From SFEL01 sp964392455 (GTDB taxonomy: Bacteria; Bacillota; Clostridia; Christensenellales; CAG-138): a stretch of 24,921 nt of DNA. The stretch is from NCBI GenBank assembly GCA_964392455.1, contig CAYMPG010000027.1, positions 1-24,921 on the forward strand, read 5' to 3'. A program made the translations under genes and the position numbers. Below the pieces are notes generated by a model that ran no database searches, had not been told where the DNA came from, and saw only the letters and a program-made list of their open reading frames with translations. The first letter of the stretch is position 1; each line of letters opens with the position of its first letter. This document shows positions 7,169 through 14,830 of this stretch, piece by piece.

Positions 7169-7184
7169 TGTTTCACGTGAAACA
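7169..7184. other. parS: parS-type ParB (Spo0J) binding site
   Basis: TGTTTCACGTGAAACA is a perfect 16-bp palindrome, extended to 18 bp by flanking A and T (7168-7185). It matches the bacterial chromosomal parS consensus. ParB/Spo0J nucleates here, spreads, and recruits SMC for origin segregation. The site is intergenic, 30 bp before the next start codon, while some known parS sites are inside genes. It suggests the window is in the origin-proximal part of the chromosome. Confidence 0.88.
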
Positions 7185-7214
7185 TCACCCTATTCCACAC
7201 CATGGAGAGATAAT

Positions 7215-8882
7215 ATGAACAAACTGCTTAGCTGGATAAAGAGCCACAGGAAGCTCACCATATTCATTATAGTGGCGGCGCTGCTGCTTACCGGCTTCCT
7301 TGTGATACGGAGCAAGGCGAGGGAGGCCATGAACGCCTTTGCGGGCATGGCTGAGGAAACGGCCTTTGTGGAGCGGCGCAGCATACAGAGCAGCGTGTCC
7401 TCCACAGGGGAAATAATCAGCGACAATACCCGCAGCATATCCGCAGACCTTACCGGCCTTACGGTGCTTACCGTGGATGTGGAGGTGGGGGATGTGGTGG
7501 CCGCCGGGGATACCCTTTGCACCTTTGATACGGAGGATCTGGAGGATAGCCTTGAGGATGCGGAAAAGACCCTCTCCGCAGCCGAGACCCAGAGCCGGGT
7601 ATCCGTAAACAGTGCGGAGCGGGCGCTGGAAATGGCCATCGAGACTAAGAATTACCAGATAGAATCCGCTGCCCGCAGCGTAATTTCAGCGGGGGAGGCC
7701 TATGACAGGGCTTCGGATAGCTACGATGAGCTGAGCGCCGCCGTAAGCAGCGCAAAGGCCGCCCTGGATAATGCGGCGGCAGAGCTGAATGCGGTATCCG
7801 GCCCCGTGGAAAGCACGGCGGAATACCAGGCCGCCGAGAAGGCCCGTGCCGATTACAATGCTGCCCTTACAGCCTACAATGGCTATGTGGAGGATGGCAC
7901 AAAGACTCCTGAGGAAAATGCCGCAGCAAAGCAGACCCTGCTGGATGGGGTGACTGCCGCCGAGGGGCAGCTCACCTCTGCCGAGGCAGCCCTCACCGCC
8001 CTTGACCTTGAGGGTAGGCGGGCCTCTGCCCAGGCGGCATACTCTGCCGCCCAGAAGGCCTATGATACCGCCTCATCCTCTCTCAGCTCCGCAAAAAGCG
8101 GGGTGGATTCCGCATGGAATGCCCTTGAGAGCGCACAGGCCGCCTATGAATACACCGTGGCCTCCCAGCAGACCTCCTATCAAAACAGCAGGGACAGCCT
8201 GAAAAGCACAAGGGCCAGCGCCGGCGTAGCCACAATCCAGCAGGAAAACGCCGTGGATAGCTATAAGGAGCAGCTTGAAAAGGGCGCCCTTACCGCCAGC
8301 ATAGGCGGCACGGTGACGGCTGTGAATATAAAGGAGGGGGAGCGCTATGGGGGCGGCAGCCTCTTTACCATACAGGATTGTCAGGCGCTGGTGGTATCCG
8401 CCGAGATAGACGAGTATGATATTGCGGATATTGCCCTTGGTATGAAGGCCGTGTTTAAGACCGATGCCACAAGGGATGAGCAGCTTACAGGCCAGGTGAT
8501 ATTCATTTCCCCCACTCCCACCCCGGGCAGCGATGTTACCTACCAGGTAAAGGTCAGGATAGATTCAGATACCACCAGGCTCAGAATAGGCATGAACGCC
8601 AAGCTGAATATCATCCTTGAGGAAACCGGCAATGTGCTTACTGTGCCCTATGATGCCATCCAGCAGGATGAAAACGGAAACGATGTAATATACGCCGTGG
8701 AGCACACGGAAAACGGCGGCGTAATAAAGACCGCCATACCTGTGACCGTAGGCGTGGAGGGGGACTACTATGTGGAGGTCAGCGGGAATATTACAGAGGG
8801 AATGGAAATATCCCTGCCCACAGATGAGGTGATAGACTTTATGGCCATGCGGGAGGAAATAATCGCCTCCAGGGGCAGCTGA
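7215..8882 (+). CDS. Membrane-fusion (HlyD/MacA/YknX-like) adaptor subunit of an ABC exporter
   Basis: A 555-residue adaptor protein. One N-terminal membrane anchor (about residues 14-32) is followed by the first half of a biotinyl-lipoyl-like domain (about 60-100, with VEVGDVVAAGDTLCTFD), and a very long Ala/Glu/Ser-rich coiled-coil region (about 105-355). The second lipoyl half (TASIGGTVTAVNIKEGE, from about 360) and beta-barrel/membrane-proximal domains (to 555, with LTVPYDAIQ) follow. GGAGAGA at 7204-7210 supports ATG 7215. It is first in a tight operon with an ABC ATPase (2-bp gap) and an FtsX permease, the YknXYZ/MacAB arrangement. No TolC-like protein is present, as expected for a cell without an outer membrane. 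The coiled coil looks longer than in typical MacA. No clear promoter was found; parS lies just upstream. Confidence 0.88.
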   Translation: MNKLLSWIKSHRKLTIFIIVAALLLTGFLVIRSKAREAMNAFAGMAEETAFVERRSIQSSVSSTGEIISDNTRSISADLTGLTVLTVDVEVGDVVAAGDTLCTFDTEDLEDSLEDAEKTLSAAETQSRVSVNSAERALEMAIETKNYQIESAARSVISAGEAYDRASDSYDELSAAVSSAKAALDNAAAELNAVSGPVESTAEYQAAEKARADYNAALTAYNGYVEDGTKTPEENAAAKQTLLDGVTAAEGQLTSAEAALTALDLEGRRASAQAAYSAAQKAYDTASSSLSSAKSGVDSAWNALESAQAAYEYTVASQQTSYQNSRDSLKSTRASAGVATIQQENAVDSYKEQLEKGALTASIGGTVTAVNIKEGERYGGGSLFTIQDCQALVVSAEIDEYDIADIALGMKAVFKTDATRDEQLTGQVIFISPTPTPGSDVTYQVKVRIDSDTTRLRIGMNAKLNIILEETGNVLTVPYDAIQQDENGNDVIYAVEHTENGGVIKTAIPVTVGVEGDYYVEVSGNITEGMEISLPTDEVIDFMAMREEIIASRGS

Positions 8883-8884
8883 TT

Positions 8885-9592
8885 ATGGAAGAAGCAAGGA
8901 GCATGATATCCCTCAGGGGGATAAAAAAGCGTTTCTTTGAGGGCACGGAAAATGAGATAGAGGTGCTCAAGGGCATAGACCTTGATGTATATAAGGGGGA
9001 GTTTGTATCCATAGTTGGTGCATCCGGCTCTGGTAAATCCACCCTTATGAATATTATCGGCGCTCTGGACAGGGCCAGCGAGGGCAGCTACGTGCTGGAT
9101 GGGGTGGATATAGGCTCTGCCAATGACAACAGCCTCTCTGCCATACGCAATAAAAAGATAGGCTTCGTCTTTCAGACCTATAACCTTATTCCCCGCACAA
9201 ACGCCCTGAAAAACGTGGAGCGGCCCATGCTTTATGCAGGCACCCCCGGCGGGGAGCGCACCCAGCGGGCAAAGGAGCTGCTGGAGATGGTGGGCATGGG
9301 GGAGCGGATGAAGCACAATCCCGATGAGCTTTCCGGCGGCCAGAAGCAGAGGGTGGCCATAGCCCGGGCCATGGCAAACAGGCCGGCGATTCTTCTTGCC
9401 GATGAGCCCACCGGCGCACTGGATAGCCACACCGGCCGCCTTATAATGGATATATTTCACCGGCTGAACAGGGAGCAGGGCATGACCATAGTGCTTATTA
9501 CCCACTCTACGGAGCTTGCGGAGGAGACCGGCCGCATATTCACCCTTATGGATGGGGAGATAATAGACGAAAGGAAGGGCAGCCTATGCTGA
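8885..9592 (+). CDS. ABC transporter ATP-binding protein, MacB/LolD/YknY type
   Basis: A 235-residue stand-alone ATPase, the normal size for this branch. Walker A is GASGSGKS (45-52), the signature LSGGQKQRVAIARA (from 149), Walker B LLADEPTGALD (D173, E174) and the switch His207 (ITHST). The PTGALDS tail is typical of the LolD/MacB/FtsE group. All catalytic residues are intact. ATG 8885 has AGGGG 9 nt upstream; an internal ATG at 8903 is too close to its nearest purine run. It sits 2 bp after the adaptor stop and overlaps the permease start by 7 bp, so the three subunits are made together. It powers mechanotransmission through the permease rather than classical transport through its own membrane channel (family knowledge). 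Confidence 0.94.
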   Translation: MEEARSMISLRGIKKRFFEGTENEIEVLKGIDLDVYKGEFVSIVGASGSGKSTLMNIIGALDRASEGSYVLDGVDIGSANDNSLSAIRNKKIGFVFQTYNLIPRTNALKNVERPMLYAGTPGGERTQRAKELLEMVGMGERMKHNPDELSGGQKQRVAIARAMANRPAILLADEPTGALDSHTGRLIMDIFHRLNREQGMTIVLITHSTELAEETGRIFTLMDGEIIDERKGSLC

Positions 9593-10878
9593 TATGGGAA
9601 AACATTCTGCTGGCCCTTTCCGGCCTCAGGGCAAATAAGATGCGGGCCTTTCTTACCATGCTTGGCATTATCATAGGCATAGGCTCTGTTATCACCATAA
9701 TGACCCTTGGGGAATCCGTTACCAGCTCCTTTACCTCCTCCATGCAGTCACTGGGCGCAAATAACGTTACCGTGGCCATACAGCCAAAGCAGGATGACGA
9801 GGAGGCGGATGCCTTCAGCGGCATGGCCTTTATGGCCCGTGGCTCATACACTGCCCCTCAGGATAAGGATTATATCACCGAGGAAATGATAGCCGCCCTC
9901 AGAGATTCCTACGGGGAGGATATGCTGGGCATATCCATATCCGAAAGCGCAGGGGAGGGCAGGGCAGAGGATGGCAGGCTCTATGCAAACCTTACCGTTA
10001 CCGGCGTAAATGGGGATTATTTCCTTTCAAATGAGCTGGATATGCTGGCGGGCCGTATGCTTACCGAAAAGGAGCTGGCGGGAGACAGGCAGCTTGCCAT
10101 GGTATCGGATAAGCTGGTGAATAACCTCTTTGGCGGGGATTGTGAGGCCGCCGTGGGCCGCAGCATAGAGGTGACCACTGGGGATAGCTTTTACAGCTAT
10201 ACCATCGTTGGCGTGTATGAATACACCATGAGCATATACAATATGCAGCTTGGGGCAGAGAAGGATATACGCACCGAGCTGTATATCCCCCTTGGGGCAG
10301 CCCGGGCGGCCATACATTCCACCGCCGGCTATTCCTCCATTACCGCCATAACCGCCCCCGGGGTGGATTCCACCCGCTTTGCATCCAGGGTGGAGCGCTT
10401 CCTCAATGCCTTTTATCGCAATAACAGGGATTATGAGGTAACGGCCTTCAGCATGGAGAGCATGGTATCGGAGTTTACCTCGGTTCTTGGCACCATTGAG
10501 ACCGCCGTTTCCGTAATTGCAGGCATTTCCCTGCTGGTGGGCGGCATAGGCGTAATGAACATTATGCTGGTATCCATTACCGAGCGCACCAGGGAAATAG
10601 GCACCTGCAAGGCCCTTGGGGCAACCAATGGCTCAATACGGCTCCAGTTCATAATAGAGTCCGTAATAATCTGCCTGATAGGCGGCGCCCTTGGGGTGGC
10701 GCTGGGCGTGACGGCGGGCGGCCTTGCAAGCAGCGCCCTCGGCTTCCCCACCAGCGCCAGCTTTAAGAGCATAGCCATAGCCCTGCTGTTCTCAATGTCC
10801 ATTGGCGTATTCTTTGGCTACTATCCTGCCAACAAGGCCGCCAATATGGATCCCATAAACGCACTGAGATACGAATAA
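9586..10878 (+). CDS. ABC transporter permease, FtsX/MacB family
   Basis: A 430-residue permease with the MacB topology: TM1 near residues 18-42 (LTMLGIIIGIGSVITI), a large extracytoplasmic MacB-PCD domain (about 50-290), and three C-terminal helices (about 300-325, 350-375, 395-415). It has the family motif TREIGTCKALGAT after TM2 and the terminal P-x-x-ALRYE ending. AAGGAAGGG at 9571-9579 precedes ATG 9586, which overlaps the ATPase stop. It is the last gene of the operon and is followed by a strong terminator. With its ATPase and adaptor it should form a MacAB/YknXYZ-like pump for peptides, antimicrobials or lipoprotein-like substrates; which one cannot be read. Confidence 0.92.
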   Translation: MLIWENILLALSGLRANKMRAFLTMLGIIIGIGSVITIMTLGESVTSSFTSSMQSLGANNVTVAIQPKQDDEEADAFSGMAFMARGSYTAPQDKDYITEEMIAALRDSYGEDMLGISISESAGEGRAEDGRLYANLTVTGVNGDYFLSNELDMLAGRMLTEKELAGDRQLAMVSDKLVNNLFGGDCEAAVGRSIEVTTGDSFYSYTIVGVYEYTMSIYNMQLGAEKDIRTELYIPLGAARAAIHSTAGYSSITAITAPGVDSTRFASRVERFLNAFYRNNRDYEVTAFSMESMVSEFTSVLGTIETAVSVIAGISLLVGGIGVMNIMLVSITERTREIGTCKALGATNGSIRLQFIIESVIICLIGGALGVALGVTAGGLASSALGFPTSASFKSIAIALLFSMSIGVFFGYYPANKAANMDPINALRYE

Positions 10879-10890
10879 ATCCCCTAAAAT

Positions 10891-10927
10891 AAAAAAGTGG
10901 CCGCTTCACTGAAGCGGCCGCTTTTTT
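10891..10927. terminator. Bidirectional intrinsic terminator between convergent operons
   Basis: Perfect stem GGCCGCTTCA/TGAAGCGGCC with a 1-nt centre, flanked by A6 on the left and T6 on the right. It serves the permease on the plus strand and dusB on the minus strand; the dusB stop is immediately beside it. Confidence 0.93.
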
Positions 10928-11884
10928 CTATTGCTCGGATATGAATTTGAGTATCATGTCTGTCATTTCCTCCGCAGTCTCTGCCTGGGTGGCGGCCACG
11001 CGAAAGGCGGAGGCCCCCCTCATGCCACGAACGTAGTAGGCGATGTGCTTTCGCATTTCCACTACCGCCCGGTCTCCCTTGTGGGCCACTATGCCCTGTA
11101 TGTGCTGTATGGCTATCTCCATGCGCTGGGCATTGGTGGGGGGAGTATAGTCAAGGCCGGCCATTGCGGCCTTTATCTCGGGGAATATGAAGGGATAGCC
11201 CAGTGCGCCACGGCCTATCATTATGCCGTCGCAATGGGTCTGCGCCCGGAGGGCCAGTGCAGAGGCTGCATCCGTCACGTCTCCATTGCCTATCACGGGT
11301 ATTTTTGCCTGGGCCTTGACCTGGGCAATGGCGTTCCAGTCCGCAGTGCCGGAGTACATCTGCTCCCTTGTGCGGCCGTGGAGGGTGAGCATGGCTGCGC
11401 CGGATTGCTCCATGAGCCTTGCAAATTCAAGGTAATTCTGTGAGCCCTCGTCCCAGCCCTTGCGGAATTTTACGCTTACCGGCAGGGTGGAAGCCTTTGC
11501 TACCGCCTCAACCACCCTTGCAGCCTGGCAGGGCTCCTTCATAAGGGCGCTGCCCTCGCCGTTGCCGGTTATCTTTGGGGCGGGGCAGCCCATGTTTATG
11601 TCTATCAGGGCCACTGCGCCCTGGCTTTCGTCGCATATGCGCCTTGCCATATCCGCCATTATGTCAGGCTCCCGGCCAAATAGCTGAATGGCGCAGGGTC
11701 GCTCCTTGGGAGAGGTATCCAGCAGCCGTATGCTTTTGCCGCCGTAGCTCAGGCCCTTGGCGCTGACCATTTCGCTGAAGGTCAAATCGCACCCCTGCTC
11801 CCGGCAGATGGCCCGGTAGGTCATGTCTGTAAAGCCGGCCATGGGGGCCAGCATTATTGGGTATCCGTCAAATGGCAGCTTCAT
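10928..11884 (-). CDS. dusB: tRNA-dihydrouridine synthase, DusB type
   Basis: A 318-residue FMN enzyme that reduces specific uridines in tRNA to dihydrouridine in the cytoplasm. It has the TIM-barrel start LAPMAGFTDMTYR, the catalytic segment NMGCPAPKITGNGEG with Cys100 as proton donor, the substrate/FMN segment HGRTREQMYSGTADW, and the phosphate-binding GNGDV and GRGALGYP motifs. The length is normal. It starts 3 bp after the stop of the upstream small membrane protein, so the two are probably co-transcribed and dusB may rely on coupling. The GRGALGYPFIF pattern favours the DusB/bacterial Dus clade over DusA, which is why the symbol is given with some reserve. Confidence 0.92.
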   Translation of the reverse strand: MKLPFDGYPIMLAPMAGFTDMTYRAICREQGCDLTFSEMVSAKGLSYGGKSIRLLDTSPKERPCAIQLFGREPDIMADMARRICDESQGAVALIDINMGCPAPKITGNGEGSALMKEPCQAARVVEAVAKASTLPVSVKFRKGWDEGSQNYLEFARLMEQSGAAMLTLHGRTREQMYSGTADWNAIAQVKAQAKIPVIGNGDVTDAASALALRAQTHCDGIMIGRGALGYPFIFPEIKAAMAGLDYTPPTNAQRMEIAIQHIQGIVAHKGDRAVVEMRKHIAYYVRGMRGASAFRVAATQAETAEEMTDMILKFISEQ

Positions 11885-11887
11885 GGG

Positions 11888-12454
11888 CTATTGGGGCTGG
11901 GGCGTGGCCAGCAGGGAATAGTCCGGCGTGGGGGCGGGGGCCTCCTCCGGGCTGTTTACCAGCAGCAGCATATCGTTTATATACCAGCGGCCGTCGATTT
12001 TTGTGAGCTTTACGTTGTATACGGCGGCGGGCCATTCGGGCATGGTGATGCCCTCGGGCGCGCCCTCATTTGGGCTGCCGGATATGGAAAGCAGCTTTTC
12101 GTATACCTTTACCGTGGCATTCTTATACCAGGGCAGCACGAAAAGGTTTTTTATCTCTATTTTGTATATGAAATTGGTCACCTTAAAGTCCCCGTACTCT
12201 CCATCGTAGAGGGCGGGGTCCTTGGCCACAAAGTCCTGGGTAAAGTATTCTGTAAGGGTATTTATATCGCCGCCCTGCAATATGTACTGGGCCCGCAGCT
12301 CCAGCCCCTCGGTCACCAGTATATACAGGCTGCTTATGTGCATGGCGGTAACGAATACCCCCAGGCACAGCACTATCACCAGCACAACGCTCAGCAGGGT
12401 ACGCAGCAGGTACCATATGGAGCGCCGGGCTATGGCGTATTGATTGCGTGACAT
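11888..12454 (-). CDS. Small membrane-anchored protein of unknown function with NTF2-like-looking C-terminal region
   Basis: I do not recognise this 188-residue protein securely. The chosen start MSRNQYAIARRS (12454) follows GAGGAG at 7 nt on the minus strand; a longer frame to 12595 would place the start upstream of that site and of the promoter. A basic N-terminus is followed by one membrane helix (about residues 22-46, VVLVIVLCLGVFVTAM), then a soluble domain likely outside the membrane, ending with a DGRWYIND motif like those that close many NTF2/cystatin-fold domains (about residues 55-170), and a Pro-rich tail (APAPTPDYSLLATPQPQ). It probably monitors or binds something at the cell surface, but that is a guess. 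The short gap to dusB suggests one operon. Confidence 0.8.
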   Translation of the reverse strand: MSRNQYAIARRSIWYLLRTLLSVVLVIVLCLGVFVTAMHISSLYILVTEGLELRAQYILQGGDINTLTEYFTQDFVAKDPALYDGEYGDFKVTNFIYKIEIKNLFVLPWYKNATVKVYEKLLSISGSPNEGAPEGITMPEWPAAVYNVKLTKIDGRWYINDMLLLVNSPEEAPAPTPDYSLLATPQPQ

Positions 12455-12490
12455 GCTCAGCTCCTCATTTCCCGTATGTTTCCTTTTAAT

Positions 12491-12519
12491 ATGATAGCAT
12501 ATCCTGCCTGTGTAAGCAA
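12491..12519 (-). promoter_or_regulatory. Candidate sigma-A promoter for the minus-strand operon
   Basis: On the minus strand TTGCTT (12514-12519), a 17-bp spacer and TATCAT (12491-12496), about 40 bp ahead of the start codon. The match is moderate. Confidence 0.5.
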
Positions 12520-12560
12520 ATGAACAGATTGTGAGGAATACCGGGGGGTAAAATTCCTCC

Positions 12561-12591
12561 TTGACTCTCACACCGTGGGAGGCATTACAAT
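12561..12591 (+). promoter_or_regulatory. MerR-type promoter with 19-bp spacer and internal dyad operator
   Basis: TTGACT (12561-12566) and TACAAT (12586-12591) are separated by 19 bp. Inside the spacer lies CTCTCAC-ACC-GTGGGAG (12565-12581), a dyad with one mismatch. Over-long spacing with a centred dyad is the hallmark of MerR-family activation by DNA distortion, and the first gene downstream is a MerR-family regulator. Confidence 0.8.
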
Positions 12592-12630
12592 GCACATGAG
12601 CTCAAAAAAGACCGGATCCGGAGGAAGCAT

Positions 12631-13446
12631 ATGCTAAAAATAGGAGAATTTTCAAAGCTGTCCAGAGTAAGCATACGGATGCTGCGCTATTATGACGAGA
12701 TGGGGCTATTGAAGCCCGAGCATATCCATCCCGATTCCGGCTATCGTTATTACAGCGAAGGCCAGCTCCTTACCGCAGGGCGCATCAGGTCTCTCAGGGA
12801 CATGGGCTTTGGCCTGTGCGCCATAGGTGAGCTGCTGGCCCGGTATGAGGATAAGGCTGCCCTTGAGCGCTGCCTGCTGATGAGGCGGGCGGAGCTTTTG
12901 CAGGAGCGGGAGGAGGCGGAGCAGCGTTTGCGGCTGCTGGACACGGCCCTTGAAAGGCTGAGAAAGGATGAAATAATGAAGTATGATGTTACCGTAAAGA
13001 CCATACCCGCCCGCTACGCCGCCACGGTGCGCGCCGTGATACCCGCATATGAAAGGGAGGGGCTGCTGTGGCATACCCTTATGAAGGAAACAAAGCCCCT
13101 TGGCCTTGTGCAGGCTGACCCCTGCTGTTGCTGCGCCGTGTTTCACGACAGGGAGTACAAGGAGGCGGATGTGGAGGTGGAGGTGCAGCTTGCTGTAAAG
13201 GGCAGCTATCAGGATACGGAGAATGTGCGGTTCTGCACCCTGCCCGAGGTCACCGTGGCCTCTGCCGTATGCAGGGGCTCCTACGATCAGCTTGGGGATG
13301 CCATGGGGGCAGTTGCCCAGTGGGTCACGGATAACGGATATGAGTTTTGCGGCCCCGCCTTTGATATTTACCACGTCAGCCCCTACGATACCAATAACCC
13401 CGATGAATACGTTACAGAGCTGTGCTATCCCGTAAGGAAGCTGTAG
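12631..13446 (+). CDS. MerR-family regulator with GyrI-like effector-binding domain (BmrR type)
   Basis: A 271-residue regulator. The N-terminal winged helix (1-70) has the MerR signature LSRVSIRMLRYYDEMGLLKP; a coiled-coil dimerisation helix follows (about 75-112), then a GyrI-like ligand domain (about 116-271). The last contains an unusual run of four cysteines (165-168, DPCCCC) before AVFHDREYKEADVEVEV, the family's core strand pattern with acidic residues that bind cationic drugs in BmrR. GGAGG at 12620-12624 supports ATG 12631. No transporter gene is adjacent on the same strand; its own promoter has the 19-bp MerR architecture, so it is likely autoregulated and may act elsewhere. A metal or redox role for the cysteines is speculation. 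Confidence 0.92.
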   Translation: MLKIGEFSKLSRVSIRMLRYYDEMGLLKPEHIHPDSGYRYYSEGQLLTAGRIRSLRDMGFGLCAIGELLARYEDKAALERCLLMRRAELLQEREEAEQRLRLLDTALERLRKDEIMKYDVTVKTIPARYAATVRAVIPAYEREGLLWHTLMKETKPLGLVQADPCCCCAVFHDREYKEADVEVEVQLAVKGSYQDTENVRFCTLPEVTVASAVCRGSYDQLGDAMGAVAQWVTDNGYEFCGPAFDIYHVSPYDTNNPDEYVTELCYPVRKL

Positions 13447-13456
13447 CCTGACCTGC

Positions 13457-13489
13457 CCCCCGGAGAATGTGCCCTGTTTTCTCCGGGGG
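13457..13489 (+). other. GC-rich hairpin after the MerR gene
   Basis: 11-bp perfect stem (CCCCCGGAGAA with TTCTCCGGGGG) and an 11-nt loop, 10 bp after the stop. No T-tract follows, so it may be an RNA stabiliser or a weak terminator rather than a standard intrinsic terminator. Confidence 0.5.
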
Positions 13490-13533
13490 ATAATCATATC
13501 CGGAATACCCCTTTCGAGCGGCCCTCCTTTGGC

Positions 13534-13562
13534 TTGAATATGGGAAAATTCTGTGGTAAAAT
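13534..13562 (+). promoter_or_regulatory. Promoter of tyrS
   Basis: TTGAAT (13534-13539), a 17-bp spacer and TAAAAT (13557-13562), about 41 bp ahead of the start codon. The remaining leader is too short for a T-box, so tyrS here seems not to be controlled by tRNA antitermination. Confidence 0.65.
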
Positions 13563-13603
13563 CCAATCATCTATAGCAACAGCATATAAAAGGAGTTATC
13601 ACT

Positions 13604-14830
13604 ATGAAAAACGTATACGATGTGCTGGCCGAAAGAGGCTTTATCAAGCAGTGCTCCCATCCGGATGAGCTGTATGAGCTGCTGGGCAGGGAGAGGGTAG
13701 CTTTTTATATTGGCTTTGACCCCACCGCAGACAGCCTGCATATCGGCCACTACGTAGCCCTTATGACCATGGCCCATATGCAGCGGGCGGGCCATCTGCC
13801 CATAGTGCTGCTGGGCGGCGGCACCGCCGTAATAGGCGATCCCTCCGGCAAGAGCGATATGCGCCGCATGATGACCCTTGATGAAATAGATCACAATGCC
13901 CAGTGCTTCCAGAAGCAGATGGGCCGGCTCATAGATTTTTCCGAGGGCAAGGCCATCGTGGTCAACAATGCGGATTGGCTTCGCTCCCTCAATTACCTTG
14001 ACTTTATGCGGGATATAGGCGTTCATTTCTCCGTAAACCGCATGCTTACCTTTGAGTGCTACAAGCAGCGCATGGAAAAGGGCCTCACCTTCTTTGAGAT
14101 GGGCTATATGCTCATGCAGAGCTATGACTTCCTGGAGCTGAACAGGCGCCATGGCTGCGTGCTGCAAATGGGCGGCGATGACCAGTGGAGCAATATGCTG
14201 GGCGGCGTGGAGCTTAACCGCAAGAAGGAGCAGCGCCCCGCCTACTGCCTTACCACCAGCCTCCTTACCACCAGCGAGGGCAAGAAGATGGGCAAAACCG
14301 AGAAGGGTGCCCTGTGGCTGGATGCCAATAAGACCAGCGTTTACGATTTCTATCAGTACTGGCGCAATGTTGACGATGCGGATGTGGAAAAGTGCCTGAG
14401 CCTGCTTACCTTTATCCCCATGGAGGAGGTTAAGGCCCTGTGCGCCGAGGGGGGCGCTGCCCTCAATAACGCAAAGCGGGTCCTTGCCTTTACCCTTACC
14501 GAGCAGGTGCATGGCACCGAGGAGGCCACCAAGGCCCAGACTGCTGCCGAGGCTCTCTTTGGCGGCGGCGGAGACCTGTCCAATATGCCCACCGTTGCCC
14601 TTACTCCCGATGATATTCAGGCCACCGGCCTCAGAGTCACAGACCTGCTGGTGCTGGGCAAGCTTGCAAAGAGCAAATCCGATGCACGCAGGCTCATAGA
14701 GTCCGGCTCAGTGCAGGCGGATGACGTTAAGGTGGAGGATGTATACGCCACGGTTGACGAGGCAAAGCTCTCCGAGGGCATTATCCTCAAGAAGGGCAAG
14801 AAGGGCTTCGTGCGGGTAGTGCGGGGTTAA
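13604..14830 (+). CDS. tyrS: Tyrosyl-tRNA synthetase
   Basis: This 408-residue class I synthetase charges tRNA-Tyr. The Rossmann ATP site has GFDPTADSLHIGH (HIGH at 46-49), and the second signature is KKMGKTE (KMGKT 228-232), the usual bacterial variant of KMSKS. The tyrosine-binding helix region contains MQSYDFLELNRRHGCVLQMGGDDQW, and an S4-like RNA-binding domain occupies the last 65 residues or so. The length is standard for the bacterial TyrRS group. AGGAG at 13591-13595 lies 8 nt before ATG. Isoleucine codons here include more ATC/ATT than in the neighbouring exporters, as expected for a highly expressed gene. The following gene starts at the base right after the stop. Confidence 0.97.
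   Translation: MKNVYDVLAERGFIKQCSHPDELYELLGRERVAFYIGFDPTADSLHIGHYVALMTMAHMQRAGHLPIVLLGGGTAVIGDPSGKSDMRRMMTLDEIDHNAQCFQKQMGRLIDFSEGKAIVVNNADWLRSLNYLDFMRDIGVHFSVNRMLTFECYKQRMEKGLTFFEMGYMLMQSYDFLELNRRHGCVLQMGGDDQWSNMLGGVELNRKKEQRPAYCLTTSLLTTSEGKKMGKTEKGALWLDANKTSVYDFYQYWRNVDDADVEKCLSLLTFIPMEEVKALCAEGGAALNNAKRVLAFTLTEQVHGTEEATKAQTAAEALFGGGGDLSNMPTVALTPDDIQATGLRVTDLLVLGKLAKSKSDARRLIESGSVQADDVKVEDVYATVDEAKLSEGIILKKGKKGFVRVVRG

Noticed and set aside
12455..12595. N-terminal extension of the small membrane protein (start at 12595)
   Set aside because: It would begin upstream of the candidate promoter and of the ribosome site, and the extension overlaps the MerR promoter; MSRNQ at 12454 has a proper ribosome site.
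13490..13603. T-box leader for tyrS
   Set aside because: Only about 40 nt separate the promoter from the start codon, and no T-box sequence or antiterminator is seen.
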